Assembly: GCA_963831645.1 (NCBI GenBank)
Contig: CAWHQZ010000006.1
Coordinates: forward strand, 490,615-554,614
DNA: 64,000 bases
Direction of reading: 5' to 3'
Origin: CAWHQZ01 sp963831645
Lineage (GTDB): Bacteria > Pseudomonadota > Alphaproteobacteria > Rhizobiales > Aestuariivirgaceae
The notes beneath the pieces were generated by a model. The model saw only the letters and a program-made list of their open reading frames with translations. It was not told the origin of the DNA and made no database searches. Both the position numbers and the translations under genes were made by a program. Below are positions 9,168-17,647 of this stretch, one piece after another (position 1 is the stretch's first letter; each line of letters starts with the position of its first letter).

Positions 9168-9833
9168 ATGAGCGCCTGGCAGGTACTGCAGGAAAGAGGC
9201 TGGTATTTCCTGACGACCCTCCTGGGCGGCTGGCCGGAGACGGTCTCCGTCGCCATCGGCGCGCTCCTGTTCGCGCTCGTCTTCGGGCTGATCATCGCGT
9301 TCCTGCGCATATCGCGTTGGCGAACGCTGCGCACCCTGGCGATCGCCTATATCGAGTTCTTTCGCGGCACGCCCGCCCTGGTTCAGCTGTTCGTGATCTA
9401 TTTCGGCCTGCCGGACATCGGCCTCGAACCGTCGCCGTTCCAGGCGGCGATCGTCGGCCTCGGCCTCAATGGCGCCGCCTACCTCGCCGAGATCTACCGG
9501 GCCGGCATCGAATCGATCCATCGCGGCCAGATGGAAGCCGCACTGTCGCTCGGCATGACGCCGGTGCGCGCCATGCGCTACATCGTATTGCCGCAGGCGC
9601 TGCGCACGATGCTGCCGCCGATCACCAACTTCGCCATCGTCCTGCTCAAGGACACCTCGATCGTCTTCGCCGTGGGTGTGGTGGAGATCATGGCGCTGGC
9701 GCGCAACCTGGTGACGGAAACCCTGCAGAGCGCGGTCGTCTACCTGATCGCCGGCACTCTCTACCTGTGCATGACAATCCCCATGGCCCGGCTTGCCGCG
9801 CGCCTGGAGCGCCAGCGGCAGGAGTGGCAGTAG
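9168..9833 (+). CDS. amino acid ABC transporter permease 1
   Basis: 221 aa with five membrane helices. The EAA loop that docks the ATPase is EAALSLGMTPVRAMRYIVLPQALR (~120-143). The start MSAWQVLQERGWYFLTTLLGG and the IEFFRGTPALVQLF segment place it in the HisM/GlnP group. It pairs with the next permease, whose ATG follows 8 bp after this stop. A 146-bp spacer with palindromes precedes it, unusual inside such an operon. Confidence 0.92.
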   Translation: MSAWQVLQERGWYFLTTLLGGWPETVSVAIGALLFALVFGLIIAFLRISRWRTLRTLAIAYIEFFRGTPALVQLFVIYFGLPDIGLEPSPFQAAIVGLGLNGAAYLAEIYRAGIESIHRGQMEAALSLGMTPVRAMRYIVLPQALRTMLPPITNFAIVLLKDTSIVFAVGVVEIMALARNLVTETLQSAVVYLIAGTLYLCMTIPMARLAARLERQRQEWQ

Positions 9834-9841
9834 CGCCGACC

Positions 9842-10525
9842 ATGCTGCAGCTCCCGGAAATTTACGCTGCGAACATCCACCGTTGGCTGCCGGAGCTGCT
9901 CTACTATTCCCTCACCACCTTGCGGATCGCGGCGGCGTCCTTCCTGCTCGCCGTACTGATCGGCATCGCCGTCGCACTCTGCCGGACCTCGCGCAGCAGA
10001 CTCCTGCAGACCCTTGCTGCCGGCTACATCGAGGTGGCGCGCGGCCTGCCGATCGTCGTCGTCCTGTACATTGTCTACTTCGTGCCGCCGCAACTCTTCC
10101 CCGGCCTCAACTGGCAATGGTTGAGCGACTTCACCGGCGCCGTCGTTGGCCTCGGTCTGCATGGCGGCGCGATTCTGGCGGAGGTGTTCAGGTCTGGCAT
10201 CGAGGCCTTGCACAAGGGCCAGCGCGAGGCGGCGATTTCGCTCGGCATGACGCCGGCGCAGGCCATGGCCTACATCATCATGCCGCAGGCAGCCCGCATC
10301 GTCCTGCCGCCCGTCGGCAACTACGCCATCGGCCTGCTCAAGGATACCTCGCTGTGTTCGCTGATCGGCGTGAACGAGCTCATGAACGACGCCAAGAGCA
10401 TTGCGTTTGCCGAATACCAGCCGATGGCCGTGTTCGTTCTCGTTGCCGGCATCTATTTCGTCATGAGCTATCCGCTGTCGATCGCCGTCCGTTACATGGA
10501 GCGGCGGCTCAATATTTCGCGTTAG
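9842..10525 (+). CDS. amino acid ABC transporter permease 2
   Basis: 227 aa from the ATG at 9842 (MLQLPEIYAANIHRWLPELL); the reading frame is open further upstream but that part overlaps permease 1 in another frame. Five helices and an EAA loop (EAAISLGMTPAQAMAYIIMPQAAR) mark the partner subunit of a heterodimeric channel. VARGLPIVVVLYIVYFVPPQLFP is typical of polar amino acid permeases. The next gene starts 18 bp downstream. Confidence 0.92.
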   Translation: MLQLPEIYAANIHRWLPELLYYSLTTLRIAAASFLLAVLIGIAVALCRTSRSRLLQTLAAGYIEVARGLPIVVVLYIVYFVPPQLFPGLNWQWLSDFTGAVVGLGLHGGAILAEVFRSGIEALHKGQREAAISLGMTPAQAMAYIIMPQAARIVLPPVGNYAIGLLKDTSLCSLIGVNELMNDAKSIAFAEYQPMAVFVLVAGIYFVMSYPLSIAVRYMERRLNISR

Positions 10526-10543
10526 AGTCGGAAGGATGTCGTC

Positions 10544-11705
10544 ATGAAGATCCGGAAAATCAGGACCACGCCGCTTCACTGCGCCTTCAAGCAGCCCTAC
10601 CACTGGGCGCAAGGTGTCAACCACGGCGCGCCGGTCATTCTCATCGAAGTCGAGACCGATGCCGGTATCGTCGGCATCGGCGAGTCGGTGGCAAGCCCGG
10701 ACATCGCGCCGGTCCACGCGATCCTTGCCGATGCCATCCCGCACTTCGCTCGGCAAGTCCGTCTACGACGGCAACCGCACCATCTGGGACTACTACCAGC
10801 ACGGCTTCAACTCGAAAGGCACAGGCAGCGCACCGCGCTACTTCTCACAGGCGCTTGCAGGCTTCGAGCTGGCGCTGTGGGACGCCATCGGCAAGGCCGC
10901 CGGCCTGCCGCTGCACAAACTGCTCGGCGGCGCCGTGCGCGACAATGTCGAATACTTCGGCTTCCTCCAGGGCAGCACACCCCTCGAACTCGCGGCCCAC
11001 GCGCGTGAGCTCGCAGAGGCCGGCTTCAGGGTTCTCTACGTGAAAGTGGGTCGGGGCGACGAGCTCGACGTTGCGATCGTCGCCGAAGTGCGCAAGGCCG
11101 TCGGCAGCAAGGTTCGGCTGCGGCTCGATGCCAACGAGGTGTGGGACGTGCTGACGGCGCGGCGCATGTTCGAGAAACTCAAGCCCTTCGATCCCGAATT
11201 CATCGAGCAACCGGTGCCCGGGCGCCTGGGCTCGGAAGGACTTTCACGTCTGCGCCAGGTGACGAGCATCCCCATCGCGGCCGACCAGTCGGCCTACTCG
11301 GCCGACGACATCTTCGAGCTCTGCCGCAATCGAGCCGCGGACGTGATTGTCCTGGGCCTGCATGAGACCTGCGGCGTCGTGCGCTTCCGCAAGGCAGCGG
11401 CGGTGGCCGAGGCGGCCGGCGTCAACATTTGCCTGCACGGCGTCTTCGAGACCGGCATTACCACCTGCGCCTCCAATCAGGTTGCAGCCACCTTGCCGAA
11501 CATGGACGACGGCAACCAGATCATGTGGCAGCTCCTCGCCGAAGACATCGTGGCGCCGCCGTGCCCGAGAACGGCGCGCTCACATCCGATAGGGCACGAT
11601 CGATCGGGGCAATACCAAACTGGCGTCTGAAACAGCCGCGCGCTGCACGGAATCAAAGTCCACATGCCTCGACGCGACGGCCACTACGGAAATGACGATG
11701 GTTGA
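10544..11705 (+). pseudogene. mandelate racemase/muconate lactonizing enzyme family protein, frameshifted
   Basis: Joined across frames this is a ~385-aa enolase-superfamily enzyme. The N-terminal capping domain (MKIRKIRTTPLHCAFKQPYHW) ends near 10750, where an extra base shifts the frame. The barrel domain follows, with metal ligands in RLRLDANEVW (Asp), FIEQPV (Glu) and IAADQS (Asp). A second shift lies near 11565, so the original end may be the tga at 11703-11705. The usual KxK acid/base motif reads YVKVG, so one lysine is replaced, as is the later barrel lysine (VLGLHE). It probably acted on the ligand of the preceding transporter; reaction unknown. Confidence 0.7.
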
Positions 11706-11905
11706 ATGTTCTTCCCCACTGCCAGACGTAGCCACGGCGCACTGGCGACCGTGCGTTTTCAGCACAAAACCGTTCCTCCTCCGGAATCACAAGCCCTGAG
11801 ATCGGTGCAGCCGGCGCAGGGTTGCACAGCCACTGTGAACACCGCGGCGAGGGCAGCAACTGCCAAGTATCATGTTTTTCAGTCCTTCGTTCGCCAACGT
11901 TCTCG

Positions 11906-12415
11906 TCATGCCTTCGCGGCCGAAGCCCTTGTCAACGCCTCCTTCAGTCTTGCCTCGGCTTCGTTTGAGAGAGACGTCTTCAGCACCCGGGGTTGCGAGC
12001 TCGGGGAGAACCTGTCTTCAGTCATCTTGACCAGTACGAACAGGGCTGACGAGCCCGCAGGGATCGTTTCACCGAGCTTTTTCACGAATTTGTCGTCGAT
12101 GCCGTAGTCGATAAGCGACTGACAGCGCCCCTGCGCCCGCACCGGCAAGGCCGCCGATCGCCATGCCGGCGAGCGGGTTCAGGAACAGAAGCCCAACCAG
12201 TGTGCCCCACATCATCCCCGACATACCGCCACTCGCGGCCCCCATCGCCGTCAGGTTGACGGCCTGCTTGATGTGTACCTTGCCGTCTTTCTCGCGCTCG
12301 ACCACGCAGCATCCTCCAAATCGATCAGATGCTCTTTTTGCATTGAGCGTGCCTTGTTCAGCACCTCGTCGGCGGTATGAATGCCGTCGAAGCCAAGCGC
12401 GATCAGACTGCTCAT
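11906..12415 (-). pseudogene. DUF1269 membrane protein, broken paralogue of the gene at 22730-23326
   Basis: Start MSSLIALGFDGIHTADEVLNKARS, then in other frames VVEREKDGKVHIKQAVNLTAMG and SLIDYGIDDKFVKKLGETIPAG, ending LSNEAEARLKEALTRASAAKA. Nearly every segment matches the intact paralogue at 22.7 kb. Compared with it, this copy lacks one g near 12308 and two bases near 12118, and has smaller net in-frame losses near 11990-12030. The protein would have a central glycine-rich membrane hairpin. The family is often stress-linked, with no known activity. Confidence 0.8.
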
Positions 12416-12470
12416 GTTTTCTCTCCTTCCGAAGTTTACCGTGGGATGATGCGGGCAATTATGACGATTT

Positions 12471-13324
12471 CTAGACGAGGCGTTGGTAGTTGGCCTCCGG
12501 CTCTTTCGCAGGCGCCCCGAGCAGGTCGGCCAGCCAGCGGCTCGAGGGATGTTCGCGCGCAGAAGATCAGCAGAGCGATCGTGATCGGAACCCCGATGAA
12601 GGCTCCGGCGAGGCCCCATAGCAACGCCCAGAAGAACACGGCGACGACGAACTGGATGACGGTCAGGCCGGCGAAAACCGCGAGCGCGGCTTGCCACGAC
12701 GCGAACTGCGCCAGGGCGAACAGGTCGGCAGCACGGTGGCGATGCGCATGTCGGGTGTAGTTCAGGACGAAGGCAATGACGCCCCATTCGGCTGCAAACT
12801 GCACCCCCTGCGCAGCGAACGCCCAGACGAATGCACCGTCATCAGGCTCATCAATGTCCTGACCACATGTAGCTGCGAGCTTGGCCGCAGTCGCCAGCTG
12901 CCGGCAAGCAGAGCGCGCGCGGCCTCCGGGTTTCCTTCGATTTTAATGGTTTACCCCGGGCCAGCGGACATTGAAATGATCGGCCCACAGCCTGGCGACC
13001 GCAACTCATAGCCCTCCAGCCACACCGCTACCTGCTCGTAGAGGAGTTGGAACCGCCCCGCCTCACTGACCAGCCACCGTCCCACCCGCCCGGAGCTCCA
13101 TACGACGAGCGATGCAAAGACCACGAACACGAACAGGTGACGAGGATGATCCAGCGAGGAGTTTCGGCAAACGGGACTGCAGGCGGCTCTGCAGCGGCCA
13201 CACGATCGCAATGATGAAGAGGGCAAATGGGCGCGAAGACGGAGCGGGCCAGATAGACGGCGCCGAACACCGCAACCACCGCGATCAGAACCACTGCCGC
13301 GCGAAACCCCCGGTCTCCTGTCAT
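12471..13324 (-). pseudogene. AI-2E family transporter (PerM-like), decayed
   Basis: The N-terminus MTGDRGFRAAVVLIAVVAVFGAVYLARSVFAP starts at 13324, then frames change repeatedly (FALFIIAIVWPLQSRLQSRL; VFASLVVWSSGRVGRWLVSEAGRF). The C-terminal part reads VIAFVLNY, FALAQFASWQAALAVFAGLTV and FFWALLWGLAGAFIGVPITIALL. About 20 residues normally found between IQFVV and AVFFW are gone, and the middle third is missing, so these are real deletions, not just sequencing slips. The ancestral stop, after ANYQRLV, is at 12471. Such transporters have eight helices and export small molecules. Confidence 0.75.
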
Positions 13325-13515
13325 GTGGCTCCGTTATCGAGGTGAGCGCGCCGAGCTGCTGTGAACCGGATCCTCGTCATTACATTTGGAGCTTCCCGGG
13401 GGAACTCCGCAAGGGCAGGCTCCGGCTGCGCTGTGACAGGAATAGGGATGGTGGCGGTAGCCTCGCGGCTGTTAACGTCAAATCGCCCGCCGCCATCGAG
13501 GGATGAGAAACGACT

Positions 13516-13623
13516 ATGAAACACCACCATGAGTATGACGTCTATCTCATCCGGCGGATCCTTTATTTCATCGCCGGGGCGGCAGTAGTGATCGCCCTCG
13601 TGGCAATATGGGCTTACGCGTGA
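13516..13623 (+). CDS. putative 35-aa single-pass membrane peptide
   Basis: ATG AAA CAC CAC CAT opens a 35-codon frame ending in TGA. The product starts MKHHHEYDVYLIRRI and then has one hydrophobic helix (LYFIAGAAVVIALVAIWAYA) up to the C-terminus. Clean positive-inside topology and a helix filling the rest of the peptide suggest a real small protein. The ribosome site (gggatgaga) is weak. It stands alone between the AI-2E remnant and the patatin gene. No family recognised. Confidence 0.45.
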   Translation: MKHHHEYDVYLIRRILYFIAGAAVVIALVAIWAYA

Positions 13624-13744
13624 GTGCCTGGACCGCAGAGTTGCGCTGCAGCAATATCCTAGCCATTCAAGTTGCACTGCGGTAAGCTCAAATAAGTCCG
13701 TCATATGTCGTCCAGAACCGGCACGACACAACCGTCCAACTCCG

Positions 13745-14791
13745 ATGCCAAAGACGTCTTCCAAGGCCGCAGGGAAACGCGCTCCGGTCCTCATCGATCT
13801 GGCATTGCAAGGCGGGGGCGCCCATGGCGCCTTTACCTGGGGTGTGCTCGACCGCCTGCTGGAGGAGTCGTGGCTGCGCCTCGAAGCCATTTCCGGCACG
13901 TCGGCCGGCGCCATGAACGCGGCGGTCGCAGCCGACGGTTGGGCGGAAGGCGGCGCGCCGGGTGCGCGTGCGGCGCTCGATGCCTATTGGAAGCGCGTCG
14001 CCCGAGCCGCCACCTTCAGCCCTTTGCAGCGCACGCCGCTCGACCGTCTGCTCGGCCGCTGGAGCCTCGACTCCTCGCCCGTCTTCATTGGCCTGGACCT
14101 GATGTCGCGGCTCTTTTCGCCCTACGAGCTCAATCCGCGCGGTTTCAATCCACTAAAGTCCATTTTGGACGAAAGCATCGATTTTGCGCGGCTGGCCCGG
14201 TCCCCCATCAAGCTGTTCGTCACGGCGACCAATGTCCGCACCGGCCGCGGCCGCATCTTCCGCAACGCCGATATCACTCCCGACGTTCTGCTCGCCTCAG
14301 CCTGCCTGCCGACAATGTTTCAGGCAGTCGAGATCGATGGCGACGCCTACTGGGATGGCGGTTATGCGGGTAACCCGACCATCACCCCGCTGATACGCGA
14401 GAGCGAGGCGCAGGATACGATCCTGGTGCAGATCAATCCTCGCGAGCGTCCCGGCACGCCGCGCACGGCAGGCGAGATCCTCAATCGCCTGAACGAGGTG
14501 TCCTTCAACGCCGCCCTGATGAAGGAGTTGCGCATGATCGCCCTTCTCCGCCAGGTCGCCGATCCGGGGTCGGGCGAGGGAGCGCGCTGGGCAGCGATGC
14601 GGACGCACCGCATCATGACCGACATGATGACGAACCTTGGTCACTCTTCGAAGCTGAACGCCGAGCTGGCCTTCCTGGAAATGCTGCGCGAAGAGGGGCG
14701 GCGGGCAGCCACTGCCTTCCTCGAGGCGCATGCGGGCGACCTCGGACACCGCTCGACCGCCGATCTCGACGTGCTGCTGGCGGAGTGCTGA
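13745..14791 (+). CDS. patatin-like phospholipase
   Basis: 348 aa. The glycine-rich oxyanion loop is LALQGGGAHGAFTWG (~20-34), the nucleophile elbow is GTSAG (Ser ~54) and the catalytic aspartate is in DGGYAGNP (~204). These make the complete Ser-Asp dyad of bacterial patatins, which hydrolyse acyl esters of phospholipids. There is no signal peptide, so the enzyme is probably cytoplasmic. Upstream bases could extend the frame but MPKTSSKAAGKR is a plausible start. It precedes the DUF4203 gene in the same direction, which has its own putative promoter element. Confidence 0.88.
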   Translation: MPKTSSKAAGKRAPVLIDLALQGGGAHGAFTWGVLDRLLEESWLRLEAISGTSAGAMNAAVAADGWAEGGAPGARAALDAYWKRVARAATFSPLQRTPLDRLLGRWSLDSSPVFIGLDLMSRLFSPYELNPRGFNPLKSILDESIDFARLARSPIKLFVTATNVRTGRGRIFRNADITPDVLLASACLPTMFQAVEIDGDAYWDGGYAGNPTITPLIRESEAQDTILVQINPRERPGTPRTAGEILNRLNEVSFNAALMKELRMIALLRQVADPGSGEGARWAAMRTHRIMTDMMTNLGHSSKLNAELAFLEMLREEGRRAATAFLEAHAGDLGHRSTADLDVLLAEC

Positions 14792-14804
14792 GCGCACTTC
14801 GCCG

Positions 14805-14819
14805 GAAAATGCAGTAGTG
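14805..14819 (+). repeat. 15-bp element upstream of the DUF4203 gene, copy 2
   Basis: Second copy of gaaaatgcagtagtg, identical to 5087-5101, again ending 28 bases before the chosen start codon. The shared spacing supports ATG 14848 rather than 14836 as the start. Confidence 0.5.
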
Positions 14820-14847
14820 TAACTGAGCAATTCAGATGAGGCAAAAC

Positions 14848-15462
14848 ATGTCTCTCTTGGGTGGAATGCTGATGGTCCTGGCCGGCCTGGCGATCCTGTC
14901 GTTCGGCCTGTTCCTGTTCTACGCGTGGCTGCCCCTGCTCTATGGTCTGATCGGCCTCGAGATCGGCCTGCTGTTGGGCAGATGGCTGACGGGCACCGTT
15001 GGAGCTACTGCCATCATCCTTGGAATTGGCGCTGCGGTACTTCTCGGGTTGTTATCTTATGCTCTCGAGCCATATCGACGCGTTCTGCTCGGTATTTCCG
15101 GCGGCGTCCTGATCCTAATCGGCCTTTCGATCGCAGCCCTGTTCGGGTTGGATGGCTGGCTTGGCGGCTTCTTCGGCCTCGTTCTGGCGGCAGTCTGCGG
15201 CGTGATCGGGGGTATCATCGTGCCGTATTTCTTCGACGCCTTCATCGTTGCCGCATCCGCGGTCGGCGGTGCATCCATGGTCATGGCCGGCACACATTTG
15301 ATTCTGCCGAACGTCGGGCTGTTCGACCACGCTGGCGGCGGTCTGCTGCCGAGGTTGCTCGCCCTGCTGTTGGCCGTGGTCGGGATGGGCTGGCAACTCA
15401 GCAACATCGCAAAGTGGGTCCAATCCCAGCCGCTGCCTGGCGACGTTGCCGGTCGTCGGTAA
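14848..15462 (+). CDS. DUF4203-like polytopic membrane protein
   Basis: 204 aa with about seven tightly packed membrane helices (LLGGMLMVLAGLAILSFG, YGLIGLEIGLLLGRWL, AAVCGVIGGIIVPYFFDAF and others). The pattern resembles DUF4203/TMEM198-type proteins, whose function is unknown. ATG 14848 has GAGG six bases upstream; an ATG four codons earlier is the alternative. It ends 10 bp before the stop of the convergent hydrolase gene. Confidence 0.75.
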   Translation: MSLLGGMLMVLAGLAILSFGLFLFYAWLPLLYGLIGLEIGLLLGRWLTGTVGATAIILGIGAAVLLGLLSYALEPYRRVLLGISGGVLILIGLSIAALFGLDGWLGGFFGLVLAAVCGVIGGIIVPYFFDAFIVAASAVGGASMVMAGTHLILPNVGLFDHAGGGLLPRLLALLLAVVGMGWQLSNIAKWVQSQPLPGDVAGRR

Positions 15463-15471
15463 AACGATAGT

Positions 15472-16758
15472 TTAGGGGGATGATGCAGGCAGAGCCTGCC
15501 CCTCTTGCCGAAGCCGCGTCAACACTTGTCGCCAGTTGCTCGGGATAGTCGGGCATGAAAGTCCAGTAACGGGCGCCGGTGGCTGACTCACCCGGAGCCA
15601 ACCCGCGTTTGTCCGGGGACAGGTGATAGAGGAGCGTGATCAGCACGTCGCTGCTGACCCACGGATCATCGTACCAGAATGTATGCGACCGGTGTGACAG
15701 GCCGGGAATGTTCTCCGGTCGCACCCGCAACACGTCAAGCCATACTTCCTCGTGGCATCCAGCAGCCAGCGCGTCGCGTCGGGGGTGAGTTCCCTGATAT
15801 CCGGCCGCCCGGCGCGCGATGCGCGATTGATCACCTGTGAAAGCCTGAGCGCGCTGTCACCCAGGTTTACGGCGACCGTCACCCGCTGCGCCTCATCGGC
15901 ATAGTCGCGCATATCATCCACGAAGCCACGGAAATCGGCGTCGGGCGCAGCGTGATAGACCTCGCCGAGCCGGGGCGCAACTGCACCCGGCTGCTTCGCG
16001 TCGCGACCGACCATGGCCAGCCCGTCGCTGCCCACAGTGGCGCCGGCGCTATAGGTGAACACGTCGATCTTCGTCGCATCGGTGTTTTTCGCCAGCAGTT
16101 CGATCAGTTCCGCCAGATGCGGCGCCGCGCCAAAGGCGGTGACCATATCCCTGGAATAGCGCAGGAAATTCTCGGCGGTTGGCCAGACGAATAGCACGAC
16201 GATGGAATTCCGCCCGGTGAAGTGGTGAAGCTGCGCAGCCTGACCGGCAGCCCGCTCGACGGTCGTGTTGGCGCCATGGACATACACGACAATGTCCTTG
16301 TCGCGACTGCGTTCGAGCACCGCGTTGATCTGCGCGAACCATACTCTTGCTTCCGGCGTCAACGGCTCTCCACTCTCGATCGTCGCATGTTCCTTCAGGT
16401 TTTCGAGGTTGAGAAAGGGCCGCGGATCGTCGCTGGCGCGGGTGGACCAGGCGTAGATCTTATCCCACGTAGTGCCCTCCTCGCCGATCCTGATCGTCGC
16501 CACACCCGTATGAAGGTCACGACCCGGAATCACCGCATAAAGCCGGTTGTCGCGCGAACCGATCGGCAAGCGGTTTGTCGCGTAGAAGAGCGCGATCCGG
16601 GGATCGGGCATCGACGACGGATTGACCGCAAAAGCATTAATCTCTTCGTCGAGGTATTTCGCAGGCGCCGGCATCAACCGCATCGGCGGTTGGTAGAACG
16701 ACAGCGCGATGACAGCGCCGGCAACAATTACACCAAGGATGAGGAGATAACGAAGCAT
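15472..16758 (-). pseudogene. DUF900-type alpha/beta hydrolase, C-terminal frameshifts
   Basis: The N-terminal 340 residues are intact: membrane anchor MLRYLLILGVIVAGAVIALSF, then VVYVHGANTTVERAAGQ (oxyanion region) and IDVFTYSAGATVGSDGL (nucleophile serine in YSAG). After KYGL near 15740 the frame changes; the continuation LRVRPENIPGLSHRSHTFWYDDPWVSSD lies in another frame. A third change near 15535 restores a likely end, LTRLRQEGQALPASSP, with stop TAA at 15472. The shifts remove the histidine-bearing end (RSHTFWYDDPW), so the unspliced product would be inactive. It follows the lipase gene after 8 bp. Confidence 0.72.
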
Positions 16759-16766
16759 TGTCTCTC

Positions 16767-17498
16767 TCAGTTTCCGAAAACGTGCCGGAGGAGATCGCGA
16801 AGCGTCAGCTCGTGATCGAAACGCCCGTGGCGAAGGAAATTCAACGCCTGCGCGATGACCAGCGGATTGTTCATCATGAGAGTATGGGTCGTCGCCAGGA
16901 CAATATGATCGTCCATGCCTTCGAGTTTTGTGCTTTTCACCGAAACCTTACCGTCGTTCGGCCCATTGAACATGCCCGACAGGATCGGATTGGTCGACCG
17001 GTCGCCGGCTATGATGCCGAGCTCGAAGTCCGCAGCGCCCAGACTGTTGGGAAGGCTGTCCGGCCCGGTGCCCAGCTGCAGGCCGGCAGGGCCGTTGAAG
17101 AACTCGAAGATCCTCAGGTCACCGAACGCGTCCACCAATTCCGAACCCTTATTGGGCGGCCCGAGCATAACGACGCGACCGAGGTTCGCGGGCCGGTTCT
17201 GCATGAGCCAGGCCCGCACCAGAATGCCCCCCATGGAATGGCTGACGAAATGGATCTGGCCAGCCGTGCCGCACACCGCCACCGACGCATCGACGTACGC
17301 GATCAGCTGCTCGATCGGAGCATCGGTCGAGGGATAGGTTTCATTGACGACTTGGAAATCGAAAACATTCAACGCCTCCTCCATCAGGAGGAATGACAAT
17401 TCCGTCCGCGATAGCCCGTGTAAAAGGACGACGCAGTCCTGCGCGAGGGCGGCCGGTGAGAATAGAAAAAACAGGAGTACCAGGAAATAACGCATCAA
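16767..17498 (-). CDS. secreted alpha/beta hydrolase, lipase/esterase-like
   Basis: 243 aa with a signal peptide (MMRYFLVLLFFLFSPAALAQD). The lipase signature SHSMGG follows QIHFV near residue 105 and VVLLHGLSRTE gives the oxyanion HG. LMQNRP and MLGPPNKGSEL match EstA-like triacylglycerol lipases. A later histidine in DHIVLATTHTLMM (~205) can complete the triad. It is the first gene of a pair with the DUF900 hydrolase; both are exported or membrane-bound. Confidence 0.85.
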   Translation of the reverse strand: MMRYFLVLLFFLFSPAALAQDCVVLLHGLSRTELSFLLMEEALNVFDFQVVNETYPSTDAPIEQLIAYVDASVAVCGTAGQIHFVSHSMGGILVRAWLMQNRPANLGRVVMLGPPNKGSELVDAFGDLRIFEFFNGPAGLQLGTGPDSLPNSLGAADFELGIIAGDRSTNPILSGMFNGPNDGKVSVKSTKLEGMDDHIVLATTHTLMMNNPLVIAQALNFLRHGRFDHELTLRDLLRHVFGN

Positions 17499-17647
17499 CG
17501 AAACTAGTCTGGAATCATCGGCAGTCTCAAGGGCTCAATCGCGTCGCGTCGTGGGGATCTCAATCATCATCCTCCTGATCGTGTGCGTCGTCATGGTGCC
17601 TTGGCTGCTGCCGCTGTGATCCCGGGGCCAGCGTCAATTGCGCAACC

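Noticed and set aside
17553..17620. Short plus-strand frame giving a hydrophobic peptide ending in PWLLPL
   Set aside because: It has only a GTG start, no ribosome site and no wider support, so it is not listed as a gene.
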